The position numbers were made by a program, and so were the translations under genes. DNA of 42,543 bases from Clostridioides difficile (lineage in GTDB: Bacteria; Bacillota; Clostridia; Peptostreptococcales; Peptostreptococcaceae), in the NCBI GenBank assembly GCA_012955965.1, contig JABBZI010000030.1, forward strand, positions 1 through 42,543, written 5' to 3'. How positions within the stretch are numbered: position 1 is the stretch's first letter; the number at the start of each line of letters is the position of its first letter. The notes beneath the pieces were generated by a model that had not been told where the DNA came from, ran no database searches, and saw only the letters and a program-made list of their open reading frames with translations. This document shows, in pieces, positions 1-6,762 of this stretch.

Positions 1-126
1 TAACAGTTGAAATATAAGGCATCGAGAAGGTTTGATAAGTGTTATCAATTGCACTACTAGCCGCTCACTGCAAATTTAAGAGAGTTGTATATGTGTAAGT
101 ATTGAAAATGCTAAGTTTATTTTGGG
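1..126 (+). promoter_or_regulatory. CRISPR leader of array 1 (left end outside window)
   Basis: This sequence runs directly into the first repeat and closely matches the sequence ahead of array 2 (2263-2388): both contain TAACAGTTG, a TGATAA-N3-TTATCA palindrome, CAATTGCACTACT, TCACTGCAAATTT, GAGAGTTGTAT, GTGTAAGTATTG and TTTATTTTGGG just before the repeat. It is therefore the leader, and the array is transcribed to the right. The promoter (the TATAAT equivalent seen at 2208 for array 2) would lie left of the window. The palindrome TTGATAAGTGTTATCAA is at 32-48. Confidence 0.85.
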
Positions 127-677
127 GTTTTATATTAACTATGTGGTATGTAAAGTGTATTTGCCTAACACGATACAAAGAAAAAAATAAAGGTTTTATA
201 TTAACTATGTGGTATGTAAAGTATAGACTGGTACATTATTATTAAATATATTTATAAGTTTTATATTAACTATGTGGTATGTAAAGGCAGTAGCACCAGC
301 AACTATACCACCATTCGCACTAGTTTTATATTAACTATGTGGTATGTAAAGACTAAAGACATAAGGTATTATCCAAGCAGTAAAACCAGTTTTATATTAA
401 CTATGTGGTATGTAAAGGTTATCAATATTTCTTTCTTCTTTTTAATACAAAAATGTTTTATATTAACTATGTGGTATGTAAAGTACCTCTGCTGTTTGCT
501 TATTGCAAGGGATTCCATCGTTTTATATTAACTATGTGGTATGTAAAGCAAAAAACTACTTTTTTATTATAAACTTTAGACATGTTTTATATTAACTATG
601 TGGTATGTAAAGAAATGTTTTAATAAATCACTTAGATAAAAAGATGCAGTTTTATATTAACTATATGGGCTTAAAAT
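127..677 (+). CRISPR. CRISPR array 1: 9 repeats, 8 spacers (type I-B repeat)
   Basis: A 29-nt repeat (GTTTTATATTAAC ... GTGGTATGTAAAG) starts at 127, 193, 258, 323, 389, 455, 520, 584 and 649. Spacers are 35-37 nt and none repeat. The first eight copies are identical. The ninth keeps only the first 16 bases before diverging (CTATATGGGCTTAAAAT), which marks the leader-distal end and agrees with the leader on the left. The repeat is the one known from C. difficile type I-B arrays, whose cas genes are usually at another locus; no cas gene is present in this window. Apparent ORFs across the array are translations of repeats. Confidence 0.98.
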
Positions 678-690
678 TAAAAATACTAAA

Positions 691-720
691 AACACTTACT
701 TAAATAGTAGGTGTTTTTTT
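691..720 (+). terminator. Rho-independent terminator after array 1
   Basis: AACACTTACT (691-700) pairs with AGTAGGTGTT (706-715) with one G-U pair, and is followed by a T run to 720. It lies just past the degenerate last repeat, so it should end the pre-crRNA transcript. The same stem sequence, slightly changed, recurs at 1190-1214 and 2134-2157. Confidence 0.75.
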
Positions 721-780
721 ATTGAAAGGATGTGATTATAATGAAAAAAGTAATATATGGGAAAAATATGTAAATATATA

Positions 781-789
781 TGTTATAAT
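781..789 (+). promoter_or_regulatory. Extended -10 promoter for the type I toxin mRNA
   Basis: TGTTATAAT (TG at 781-782, TATAAT 784-789) is an extended -10 box. A transcript from about 796 would have a leader of about 85 nt before the toxin ATG at 881. That leader contains a CCTCCC/GGGAGG pair able to hide the Shine-Dalgarno sequence. Confidence 0.6.
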
Positions 790-880
790 ATTTTTAGCAA
801 GAAGATGTAATCTACAATTTATAGAGTGGAGTTCATACAAAAGATTATCCTCCCAACGTATAGAAGGGAGGTGAGTATGT

Positions 881-1033
881 ATGGATAATTTTTTATTTAA
901 TGTGTTAGCTAGTGTAACAGCTAGTTACATAGTTTACTTGATTAGCAAGTTAATCAAAAAAGTAAAAAGCCACTCTACCGCAAAGAGTGACTTAAAGATT
1001 GATATAAATTTTAAATATCATCGTAAAAAATAA
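881..1033 (+). CDS. Type I toxin, 50-aa membrane peptide (CRISPR-associated toxin-antitoxin module)
   Basis: The ORF reads MDNFLFNVLASVTASYIVYL, then ISKLIKKVKSHSTAKSDLK, ending KYHRKK. It has one N-terminal hydrophobic segment (residues about 4-22) followed by a strongly basic tail. This is the layout of the C. difficile type I toxins that sit next to CRISPR arrays (the CD2517.1/CD2907.1 type), which kill by acting at the membrane when not repressed by an antisense RNA. The start is fixed by GAAGGGAGGTGAG (863-875) about 9 nt upstream. Two features support tight control: CCTCCC (849-854) can pair with GGGAGG (866-871), and an antisense RNA overlaps the 3' half (963-1083). It lies between two arrays, as in the published cases. 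The ORF is only 50 codons long, so simple gene callers may miss it. Confidence 0.88.
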   Translation: MDNFLFNVLASVTASYIVYLISKLIKKVKSHSTAKSDLKIDINFKYHRKK

Positions 1034-1083
1034 ATTTCAGTTATAGAACTTCACTCTACCGCAAATAGATTGTAGTTCTTCTT
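963..1083 (-). ncRNA. Antisense antitoxin RNA of the type I module
   Basis: On the minus strand an extended -10 (TGGTATAAT; + strand ATTATA at 1090-1095) predicts a start near 1083. A terminator hairpin CACTCT-TTGCGGT-AGAGTG (971-989) followed by GCTTTTT predicts an end near 963. The RNA of about 120 nt is complementary to the last ~70 nt of the toxin ORF and its 3' UTR. This matches the RCd-type antitoxins known from C. difficile. A partial second copy of the ACTCTACCGCAAA motif lies at 1051-1063 inside the RNA. The ends are predicted from motifs, not measured. Confidence 0.78.
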
Positions 1084-1189
1084 GCTTTTATTATACCACA
1101 ATAAAAAAATTTTAACATTAATTATTATAAACAATGATAATGAATCTAAATTAATGAATAAATCTAATTGTAAAAACTGTAAATAAGAA

Positions 1190-1214
1190 AGCACTTACTT
1201 AAATGGCAGGTGCT
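1190..1214. repeat. AGCACTTAC-type stem-loop, copy 2 of 3
   Basis: AGCACTTAC ... GGCAGGTGCT forms an imperfect stem and resembles the terminator after array 1 (691-715) and the hairpin after the SHOCT gene (2134-2157). It lies between the toxin module and the promoter of the next gene (TGTTATAAT, TATAAT at about 1233-1238). There is only a weak T run (TTCTGTTTT), so it may be a weak terminator of the toxin mRNA. Confidence 0.5.
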
Positions 1215-1276
1215 TCTGTTTTACCAAATTATGTTATAATATTGCTTGAGATGAGTAATTTGTGGGGGATTTTATT

Positions 1277-2122
1277 ATGGCAATGATAATAGTAGCAATA
1301 ATATTAATGTTATTAGGAATAGTTATTTTTATAGGGTTTATGCCAGGAAGTTTAGTGCTTTTGGCATCATTAATAATTATTTATTTTGTTAGAAAAAAAC
1401 AAAGAGCTATGTGTATTATATCTTATTTGTTTCTTATTTTTACAATATATTTATATGCAGTTTGGGATGATATAAGCCCATATACAGAAGAGAAGATGGC
1501 TATTAGAGAAGAGCAAAGAGTGAAAGAGGAAAAAGCTAAAGAAGAAGAATGGCAAAGAGCAAATAGAGAAGAGGAAGAAAGAAGGAAAAAAGAAAAAGAA
1601 GAAAAATATGGTATAGAAATAAGTGAAGAAGATTTGAAAGCCAAATTAGAACCATTAATACCTCAAGAATATAAAGGTTCTCGTTATGAGTTAAAAGTCA
1701 GTGAAGGTAGAGGGAGGATGCTTGTTGATTTAAGTTTGCAAAACGAAAAATTTAAAGATTTAGGTGAGTGTAAAAAATTTATAAAAGAAATAGTTAATGA
1801 GGTGAAAAAATTTAAAATAGATACAGTCTATTTTGATTTTTATTCAAAAGATGATGGTGGTATATTGAATCATTTTAAGATTCAAGATTTTAGCAAAATT
1901 CGAAATAATGTAGATGAAGTTGAAAATATATATTTTCGAGAAGAAGAGGTTGAAACTAAAGAAGAAGAAAAGCTACGACAAGAAAAAAACAATGATAATA
2001 ATTATATTCGAAATAGTGGAATTGACCCACTAGATAGAATAAAGAAACTAAAAGAGTTGTTAGACTCAGGTGCAATTACACAGGAAGAATATAATAAAAA
2101 GAAAAAGGTATTATTAGAATAG
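1277..2122 (+). CDS. Membrane protein with C-terminal SHOCT domain
   Basis: The 281-aa product begins MAMIIVAIILMLLGIVIFIG and has two to three hydrophobic segments within the first ~65 residues. A highly charged Glu/Lys/Arg-rich coiled-coil follows (about 75-120), then a mixed globular part. The last ~32 residues (DPLDRIKKLKELLDSGAI followed by TQEEYNKKKKVLLE) are a clear SHOCT domain, the short C-terminal oligomerisation module found on many membrane-linked proteins. An upstream in-frame GTG at 1262 is less likely, because GGGGGAT (1264-1270) is well spaced for the ATG at 1277. The gene has its own promoter (TGTTATAAT near 1230-1238) and lies between two CRISPR arrays beside a toxin module. 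Its function is unknown; a link to defence is suggested only by position. Confidence 0.8.
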   Translation: MAMIIVAIILMLLGIVIFIGFMPGSLVLLASLIIIYFVRKKQRAMCIISYLFLIFTIYLYAVWDDISPYTEEKMAIREEQRVKEEKAKEEEWQRANREEEERRKKEKEEKYGIEISEEDLKAKLEPLIPQEYKGSRYELKVSEGRGRMLVDLSLQNEKFKDLGECKKFIKEIVNEVKKFKIDTVYFDFYSKDDGGILNHFKIQDFSKIRNNVDEVENIYFREEEVETKEEEKLRQEKNNDNNYIRNSGIDPLDRIKKLKELLDSGAITQEEYNKKKKVLLE

Positions 2123-2133
2123 ATAATATAGTA

Positions 2134-2157
2134 AGCACTTACAAATATGTAGGTGCT
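2134..2157 (+). terminator. Stem-loop after SHOCT gene (copy 3 of 3)
   Basis: AGCACTTAC (2134-2142) pairs with GTAGGTGCT (2149-2157) around a short AT loop, followed by CTTAAATT, a poor T run. It lies 11 nt past the stop codon, so it is a probable though weak terminator. It is the third relative of the hairpins at 691 and 1190. Confidence 0.55.
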
Positions 2158-2207
2158 CTTAAATTGATAAATTATTCCATTTTAATTTTATAGTTTGAAT
2201 TTTATGA

Positions 2208-2388
2208 TATAATAAAAATATAGAAATTTTGCAGTGAGCGATATTTGTGATAAAGTAGGCTTTAACAGTTGCAATGTAAGGAATTGAGGGGATATGATAA
2301 GCGTTATCAATTGCACTACTCATGGTTCACTGCAAATTTGAGAGAGTTGTATAGGTGTAAGTATTGGAAATACCCAATTTATTTTGGG
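2208..2388 (+). promoter_or_regulatory. CRISPR leader and promoter of array 2
   Basis: An extended -10 (TGATATAAT, TATAAT at 2208-2213) predicts a start near 2220, about 170 nt ahead of the first repeat. The leader holds a 10-bp perfect inverted repeat, TTTGCAGTGA (2228-2237) with TCACTGCAAA (2327-2336), enclosing the palindrome TGATAAGCGTTATCA (2295-2309). The segment 2263-2388 is near-identical to the leader of array 1. Confidence 0.8.
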
Positions 2389-3657
2389 GTTTTATATTAA
2401 CTATGTGGTATGTAAAGTAAAATTTATTAAACCAAAAAACATCAATTTGATTAAGTTTTATATTAACTATGTGGTATGTAAAGAACGGCAGAGAAAGGAA
2501 ACTTAGTAGTAAATTTAGAGTTTTATATTAACTATGTGGTATGTAAAGGTAGCAAATTTTGCTAAAAGGTACTATTATTGTAGTGTTTTATATTAACTAT
2601 GTGGTATGTAAAGGTAGTTTTAAAAGCTAAAAAGTTAGGAATGATAATAGTTTTATATTAACTATGTGGTATGTAAAGTCTCTTAATCTTGTAAACATGT
2701 CGATAGCTGCTTGTGTTTTATATTAACTATGTGGTATGTAAAGATTATTTTTAGAAGCGATTTTGACAACATAAGAGCTAGTTTTATATTAACTATGTGG
2801 TATGTAAAGAATGTATGGAGTAAAATAATTGTAACTGACATGTCTCGTTTTATATTAACTATGTGGTATGTAAAGTTAAAAATAATATATCAGCTTTTTT
2901 ATACTTCGAAGGTTTTATATTAACTATGTGGTATGTAAAGAAGACAATTTTAGAGTCTAATATAGTGTCACAAAGTAGTTTTATATTAACTATGTGGTAT
3001 GTAAAGTACCTTCAAAGCTTATTTTGAAGATATATATTTGTGGTTTTATATTAACTATGTGGTATGTAAAGAGTCCATATGCGTTTTCCCTTCTCTTGTT
3101 AGTATTCGTTTTATATTAACTATGTGGTATGTAAAGTTACTTTTATGCTTCTTTTCCTTTAGCTCTGGTAAAGTTTTATATTAACTATGTGGTATGTAAA
3201 GTATTATATCTTTCACATTCCTGTCTTATACAAGCTAGTTTTATATTAACTATGTGGTATGTAAAGCATCAACCAAAACGGTATATGTTGTATATGATGT
3301 GTGGTTTTATATTAACTATGTGGTATGTAAAGACACTTAAAAATTTATTTTGCTAATCCTTTAAAGAAGTTTTATATTAACTATGTGGTATGTAAAGTTA
3401 GGTTTACATGTTTGAAATACAAAGTCAAATAGAGTTTTATATTAACTATGTGGTATGTAAAGATCTAACATTTCATTTAAGATTCTTTTTTTAAATCGTT
3501 TTATATTAACTATGTGGTATGTAAAGCTTCTATATTCTCCATATTAAATACAAATATATCTAAGTTTTATATTAACTATGTGGTATGTAAAGGTATTATT
3601 GGATGAAGGATTCTCTCAAATAATTTCTGTTTTATATTAACTATGTGGTATAAGAAT
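2389..3657 (+). CRISPR. CRISPR array 2: 20 repeats, 19 spacers (same repeat)
   Basis: The same 29-nt repeat starts at 2389, 2455, 2520, 2585, 2650, 2715, 2781, 2847, 2912, 2978, 3043, 3108, 3173, 3238, 3304, 3369, 3434, 3498, 3564 and 3629. Spacers are 35-37 nt. The last copy keeps 23 bases (to GTGGTAT) and then diverges, again marking the leader-distal end on the right. I saw no spacer shared with array 1 and none that obviously matches other parts of the window, though I could not search. The identical repeats mean one Cas set can use both arrays. Confidence 0.98.
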
Positions 3658-3696
3658 TATTGTTGTTTTTAAAAAATTTTAAATCAAAAGAAGAAA

Positions 3697-3742
3697 AAGA
3701 CTATGATAAGTATAAATTTGATTTTAACTATCATAGTTTTTT
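3697..3742 (+). terminator. Terminator after array 2
   Basis: ACTATGATA (3700-3708) pairs perfectly with TATCATAGT (3729-3737) and is followed by a T run. It lies about 40 nt past the last degenerate repeat and should end the array 2 transcript. Confidence 0.7.
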
Positions 3743-4060
3743 ATTGTTAATATAAGATATTTTTAAAATATATTATAAAAATAAGCTTTAATAAAAAAAT
3801 ATAATAAAAAACTCGATTAATAATACCTTTAATTGGAAAAAACTTCCAACTGTCTACAAAATTCGATTTTTTTATTACAATTACGCTTTTTTTATTGCAT
3901 TAGCAAATCAAAAGTATTATTATGTAAGTAAGATAATTATCTAAGACAATTCTGAATAATCTAAAAATATTTCTAGAAATGAAAGGGTATAACTATATAA
4001 TTTTTATTAAAAATTTATTGGAATTTTGTGACTAAAAATAAGAACGTAAGTTCTTGTAAC
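3743..4060. other. AT-rich spacer without a recognisable gene
   Basis: Very AT-rich. It contains a short dyad, TTGGAA ... TTCCAA, near 3833-3851 and an AAGAAC-GTAA-GTTCTT hairpin at 4040-4055 just ahead of the broken gene. I see no ORF of note here. Confidence 0.5.
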
Positions 4061-4075
4061 AGGGGGATGGTATAT

Positions 4076-4193
4076 GTGCAGTATTCAAAAAGATTAATAT
4101 TAGAATTAGAGAATTTATTTAAAAACTTTAAAGAACTTGAGGAAGAGGAATTTGAGAAGTATAAAAAGATGTTGAAAGAAGAGAAAGAAAAAA
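4076..4193 (+). pseudogene. 5' fragment of an unknown host gene, cut by an IS end
   Basis: The reading frame gives VQYSKRLILELENLFKNFKE, then a Glu/Lys-rich helix, and meets the IS terminal sequence GGGGCTGTCTCAAAA at 4194. Beyond that point the frame reads IS DNA and soon stops. AGGGGG (4061-4066) is well spaced for the GTG at 4076; the ATG at 4067 is too close to it. Only about 39 codons remain. The product looks like an N-terminal amphipathic helix or coiled coil, and I do not recognise the family. The matching 3' part of the gene is not visible on the other side of the IS remnant. Confidence 0.5.
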
Positions 4194-4753
4194 GGGGCTG
4201 TCTCAAAACTTACATCACCTGATTTGAACAAATATTTTCCTAATCTATTTTTTTGAATTCTATTATGTAGCCTGTCAATATTAAAGGCTAACGCCATCAG
4301 AAAATATTCAGTCTTTACATTTTTATGTCCCCTAAGCAAAAATCGCTTGAATCCGTAATCTTGTTTTGTAACGCCGAAGGCCCCTTCAACTTGAATAGAG
4401 CGATTCATTCTAAGTAAAATACCTGTTTTAGTCATAATATTTTCTTGACTACTTTCACGAAGCCTAGAGAATATTTTTGAATGTTCAATGCGTTTATTAT
4501 TTTTGCCATGGTTGCAATTTTTTCTAAGGGAACAATCATCATAATTTTCACATTCATAAACTTGCACCTCGGAAGGATAACCACTCTTACTTATTCTATT
4601 TTTAATATACACTGCTTTCAGCTTCCTCCCACTAGAACAAGTGTATATATCAGATTCTGAGTCATAATCCATATTTTCCCGTTTTCCTATATTTAATTTA
4701 AAGCTACGCTTTTTAATTTGCTTATAATTTAATGGTTTGATATAAGAATTCAA
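4194..4753 (-). pseudogene. IS1182-family transposase remnant (C-terminal part) with one IS end
   Basis: The minus-strand frame carries sequence typical of the C-terminal half of IS1182/IS5-like transposases: a Cys-containing stretch (YECENYDDCSLRKNCNHG), then SIQVEGAFGVTKQDYGFKRF and LRGHKNVKTEYFLMALAFN. The Glu in VEGAFG is the expected third acidic residue of the DDE triad. About 190 codons remain of a protein usually 450-550 aa, and the N-terminal part with the two catalytic Asp residues is missing. The right-hand IS end and its inverted repeat are absent. GGGGCTGTCTCAAAA at 4194-4208 is the surviving terminal inverted repeat. The element cannot transpose on its own. The junction near 4754 abuts the less AT-rich DinB fragment. 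Confidence 0.85.
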
Positions 4754-4841
4754 AGCTTATGGAATTGTGGTATAATGAAAAACAGAAATACGGTATTGCG
4801 CCATTGAAGAAATGATAGGTGATAAATAAAGGGGTGATTTG

Positions 4842-5552
4842 ATGAAATATTTTGGAGATGGATTAAGTGAACTGCATAAAGAACTAAATACAGTGATTCG
4901 TAAATCGGACAAGCTGGAACTAGCAAAGCAGTTGTTTTATCAGTTGCATTCCAAGCTGCATTTGTCGGCAATGTCAGGAACTGAACAAAATGAAGTTGAT
5001 TTCCTGCTAAATGACCTTGCCCCTCACGAATACGGTATTATGCCAACCTCAAAAGATGAAACAATTGCGTGGGTTTTGTGGCACATTGCAAGAATTGAAG
5101 ATTTAACTATGAATATTCTTGTAGCTGGTGGTGAGCAGATATTTGATGATGGGTGGGAAAAGCAGATGAACGTGCCTATCTCTGATACGGGAAATGCTTT
5201 ATCAGATGATGAAATCATGGAGTTGAGCCGACAGTTAAACATCGAAAAACTGATTTCATATCGAACTGCTGTTGGGCAAAGAACGTGCGATATTGTAAAA
5301 TCACTTTCCGCAGAAGATATGAAGCGCAAGGTTTCCCTAGAGGGGCTTGAAATAATCAAGCAAAAAGGCGGTGTCACAAGTCAAGAAGATTCATTATGGC
5401 TCCTTGATTTTTGGGGCAAAAAAGATGTAGCAGGTCTATTGCTTATGCCACCAACACGCCACGTCATCATGCACTTAAATGATTGTTGCAAATGGAAGCA
5501 ACATATCCGCGAGAACAAGCATTGCTTTCGTGAACCCATAGTCGCTCATTGA
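4842..5552 (+). CDS. DinB-superfamily protein (DinB_2-like)
   Basis: The 236-aa protein shows the DinB/YfiT layout: a helical bundle with conserved histidines in VLWHIARIEDLTMN (about residues 75-90) and near the C-terminus in PPTRHVIMHLNDCCKWK. These could form the usual metal-binding His set. DinB-like proteins are often metal-dependent thiol transferases (bacillithiol/mycothiol-type) or of unknown activity. The start is the ATG at 4842, preceded by AAAGGGGTG with good spacing; the TTG one codon earlier is less likely. A promoter (TATAAT 4771-4776) lies upstream. Codon use is less AT-rich than in neighbouring genes, and the gene sits between an IS remnant and a truncated XRE gene typical of conjugative elements, so it looks acquired. 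Confidence 0.8.
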   Translation: MKYFGDGLSELHKELNTVIRKSDKLELAKQLFYQLHSKLHLSAMSGTEQNEVDFLLNDLAPHEYGIMPTSKDETIAWVLWHIARIEDLTMNILVAGGEQIFDDGWEKQMNVPISDTGNALSDDEIMELSRQLNIEKLISYRTAVGQRTCDIVKSLSAEDMKRKVSLEGLEIIKQKGGVTSQEDSLWLLDFWGKKDVAGLLLMPPTRHVIMHLNDCCKWKQHIRENKHCFREPIVAH

Positions 5553-5585
5553 AAACAGAGCGCAGTAGATAAAGGGGGCGGCAAT

Positions 5586-5747
5586 ATGACTTTAACCATA
5601 CAAGAACGCTTAAAAGACCTGCGTGTGGAGCGTGGCTTGACGTTGGAGCAGCTTGCCGAGCAGACCCACCTTTCCAAGTCCGCGCTGGGCAGCTATGAAG
5701 GGGATGACTTCAAAGACATCAGCCCCTTTGCCATTATATTAATGTAA
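5586..5747 (+). pseudogene. Truncated XRE-family regulator (N-terminal 53 codons)
   Basis: After a good ribosome site (AAGGGGGCGG) the frame reads MTLTIQERLKDLRVERGLTL, then EQLAEQTHLSKSALGSYE, a complete helix-turn-helix, up to DDFKDISPFAI. It then runs into AT-rich DNA and stops. In regulators of conjugative elements this sequence normally continues (ISPFAIVxLAKFYGVS...), so the gene is cut at about 5735. The base composition is clearly richer in GC than the region to its right. The gene follows DinB by 33 nt and shares its origin. Confidence 0.75.
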
Positions 5748-5758
5748 GGGGATTAATT

Positions 5759-6073
5759 ATGAATAGGATGAAGTTAGTATTAACAACAGCACTATCTATT
5801 ATTATAATGTTTCTAATATTACATTCAACACCTACACTAGCACTAAAGACGCATGTGTTTTTTAATGGATATTTCAAAGAAGCTATTACTACAAGAATAG
5901 TTGATGATGAGTTGCATAACAAAATAGATAAAGAAAAGTTGTCAAAAGAAAATGCAAAATGTTATACATTAACTAAACCTCCAATTGAGAAAGCTACAGA
6001 ATCATACTTGAGAAATTATAAGGTCACTAAGAAAAATCCTTTATATTTTGCTGAATATTATGGAGATTGTTAA
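5759..6073 (+). CDS. Small putative exported protein, unknown family
   Basis: The 104-aa product has a basic N-terminus and a hydrophobic stretch (about residues 5-28, MKLVLTTALSIIIMFLILHS) that could be a signal peptide or anchor, then a polar part rich in Lys/Glu with two Cys residues (ENAKCYT and C-terminal GDC). The ATG is preceded by AAGGGGA at about 5746-5752. Base composition matches the host, unlike the XRE fragment directly upstream, so the foreign/native junction lies just before this gene. I do not recognise a domain. Confidence 0.6.
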   Translation: MNRMKLVLTTALSIIIMFLILHSTPTLALKTHVFFNGYFKEAITTRIVDDELHNKIDKEKLSKENAKCYTLTKPPIEKATESYLRNYKVTKKNPLYFAEYYGDC

Positions 6074-6125
6074 ACGTTATAATAATTTTTTATAGTATTT
6101 TCTCATAACTATTTAGTTATATTGG

Positions 6126-6155
6126 TTGACAAAAACAGTATGAAATCAATACAAT
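6126..6155 (+). promoter_or_regulatory. Consensus-like sigma-A promoter facing a hairpin
   Basis: TTGACA (6126-6131), an 18-bp spacer and TACAAT (6150-6155). The predicted start (about 6162) is almost at the base of the hairpin at 6164-6208, so any transcript would be very short or would read antisense into the minus-strand gene at 6238. Confidence 0.5.
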
Positions 6156-6163
6156 ATTAGACA

Positions 6164-6208
6164 AATCAAAAGAAGATGATAGGGTAATCCTATTACCTTC
6201 TTTTGATT
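6164..6208. terminator. 12-bp stem hairpin between converging genes
   Basis: AATCAAAAGAAG (6164-6175) pairs perfectly with CTTCTTTTGATT (6197-6208). It lies between the + gene at 5759 and the minus gene at 6238, so it can serve both as a terminator, though T runs are weak. The flank AATATTAGACAAA (6153-6165) recurs before the terminator at 7864. Confidence 0.65.
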
Positions 6209-6237
6209 ACCAATTCTATTAGTATTTTATAAATAGT

Positions 6238-6543
6238 TTATATAGTTATATATTTCTTTCTAATTAAATAATATAAGATTGCTGTTATAATAACTATTAA
6301 GATAATTGCTATTATTGTAATATCTAATAAACCTATAGCTATATATTCAAAGCCTATTACATAGCGATAAAGCACTTCCAGTTTAACAGTTCTTTTCCTA
6401 TCTATATTTCCATACATTGATTCTAATTTATTAAAATATTTTTCACTGCAAAAACTAGTTTTAGGTTTAATTAAAGATATTATTGTAGTTAATACTATAA
6501 TTCCCAATCCAATAAATATAAGATTGATATTCCCAAAATTCAT
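6238..6543 (-). CDS. Small integral membrane protein, unknown family
   Basis: The 101-aa protein has hydrophobic helices at about residues 6-25 and 63-93 (YIAIGLLDITIIAIILIVII), separated by a basic hydrophilic loop. The start is supported by AAGGAGG about 8 nt before the ATG. It is a single gene ending at the shared hairpin at 6164-6208. No family is recognised. Confidence 0.65.
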   Translation of the reverse strand: MNFGNINLIFIGLGIIVLTTIISLIKPKTSFCSEKYFNKLESMYGNIDRKRTVKLEVLYRYVIGFEYIAIGLLDITIIAIILIVIITAILYYLIRKKYITI

Positions 6544-6709
6544 AGTAGGATACCTCCTTCATAATTTATCAAAATAGAGTTAATTTTCTTAATCAAAGTA
6601 TATCAGTAACATAAATACAAAGAGTATCTAAAATATTACAAATATATGTAATAAAGTTTAATGATAATATATTAAATATCAAAAAATATAACTATTCTAC
6701 AAAAATAGA

Positions 6710-6738
6710 TTGAAATTTCTGAATATTTATATTATAAT
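6710..6738 (+). promoter_or_regulatory. Sigma-A promoter of the secreted protein gene
   Basis: TTGAAA (6710-6715), a 17-bp spacer and TATAAT (6733-6738), 24 nt ahead of the ATG at 6763 and its GGAGG. Confidence 0.75.
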
Positions 6739-6762
6739 TTATATAAACAAGGAGGTGTTCTT

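Noticed and set aside
274-531. ORFs across the CRISPR arrays (also 2711-2923)
   Set aside because: They are translations of repeat and spacer sequence (repeated FILTMWYVK); no ribosome site or gene signal.
127-3657. Self-targeting spacers against genes in this window
   Set aside because: I looked for spacer sequences in the rest of the window and saw none; a proper alignment of all 27 spacers on both strands would be needed to exclude it.
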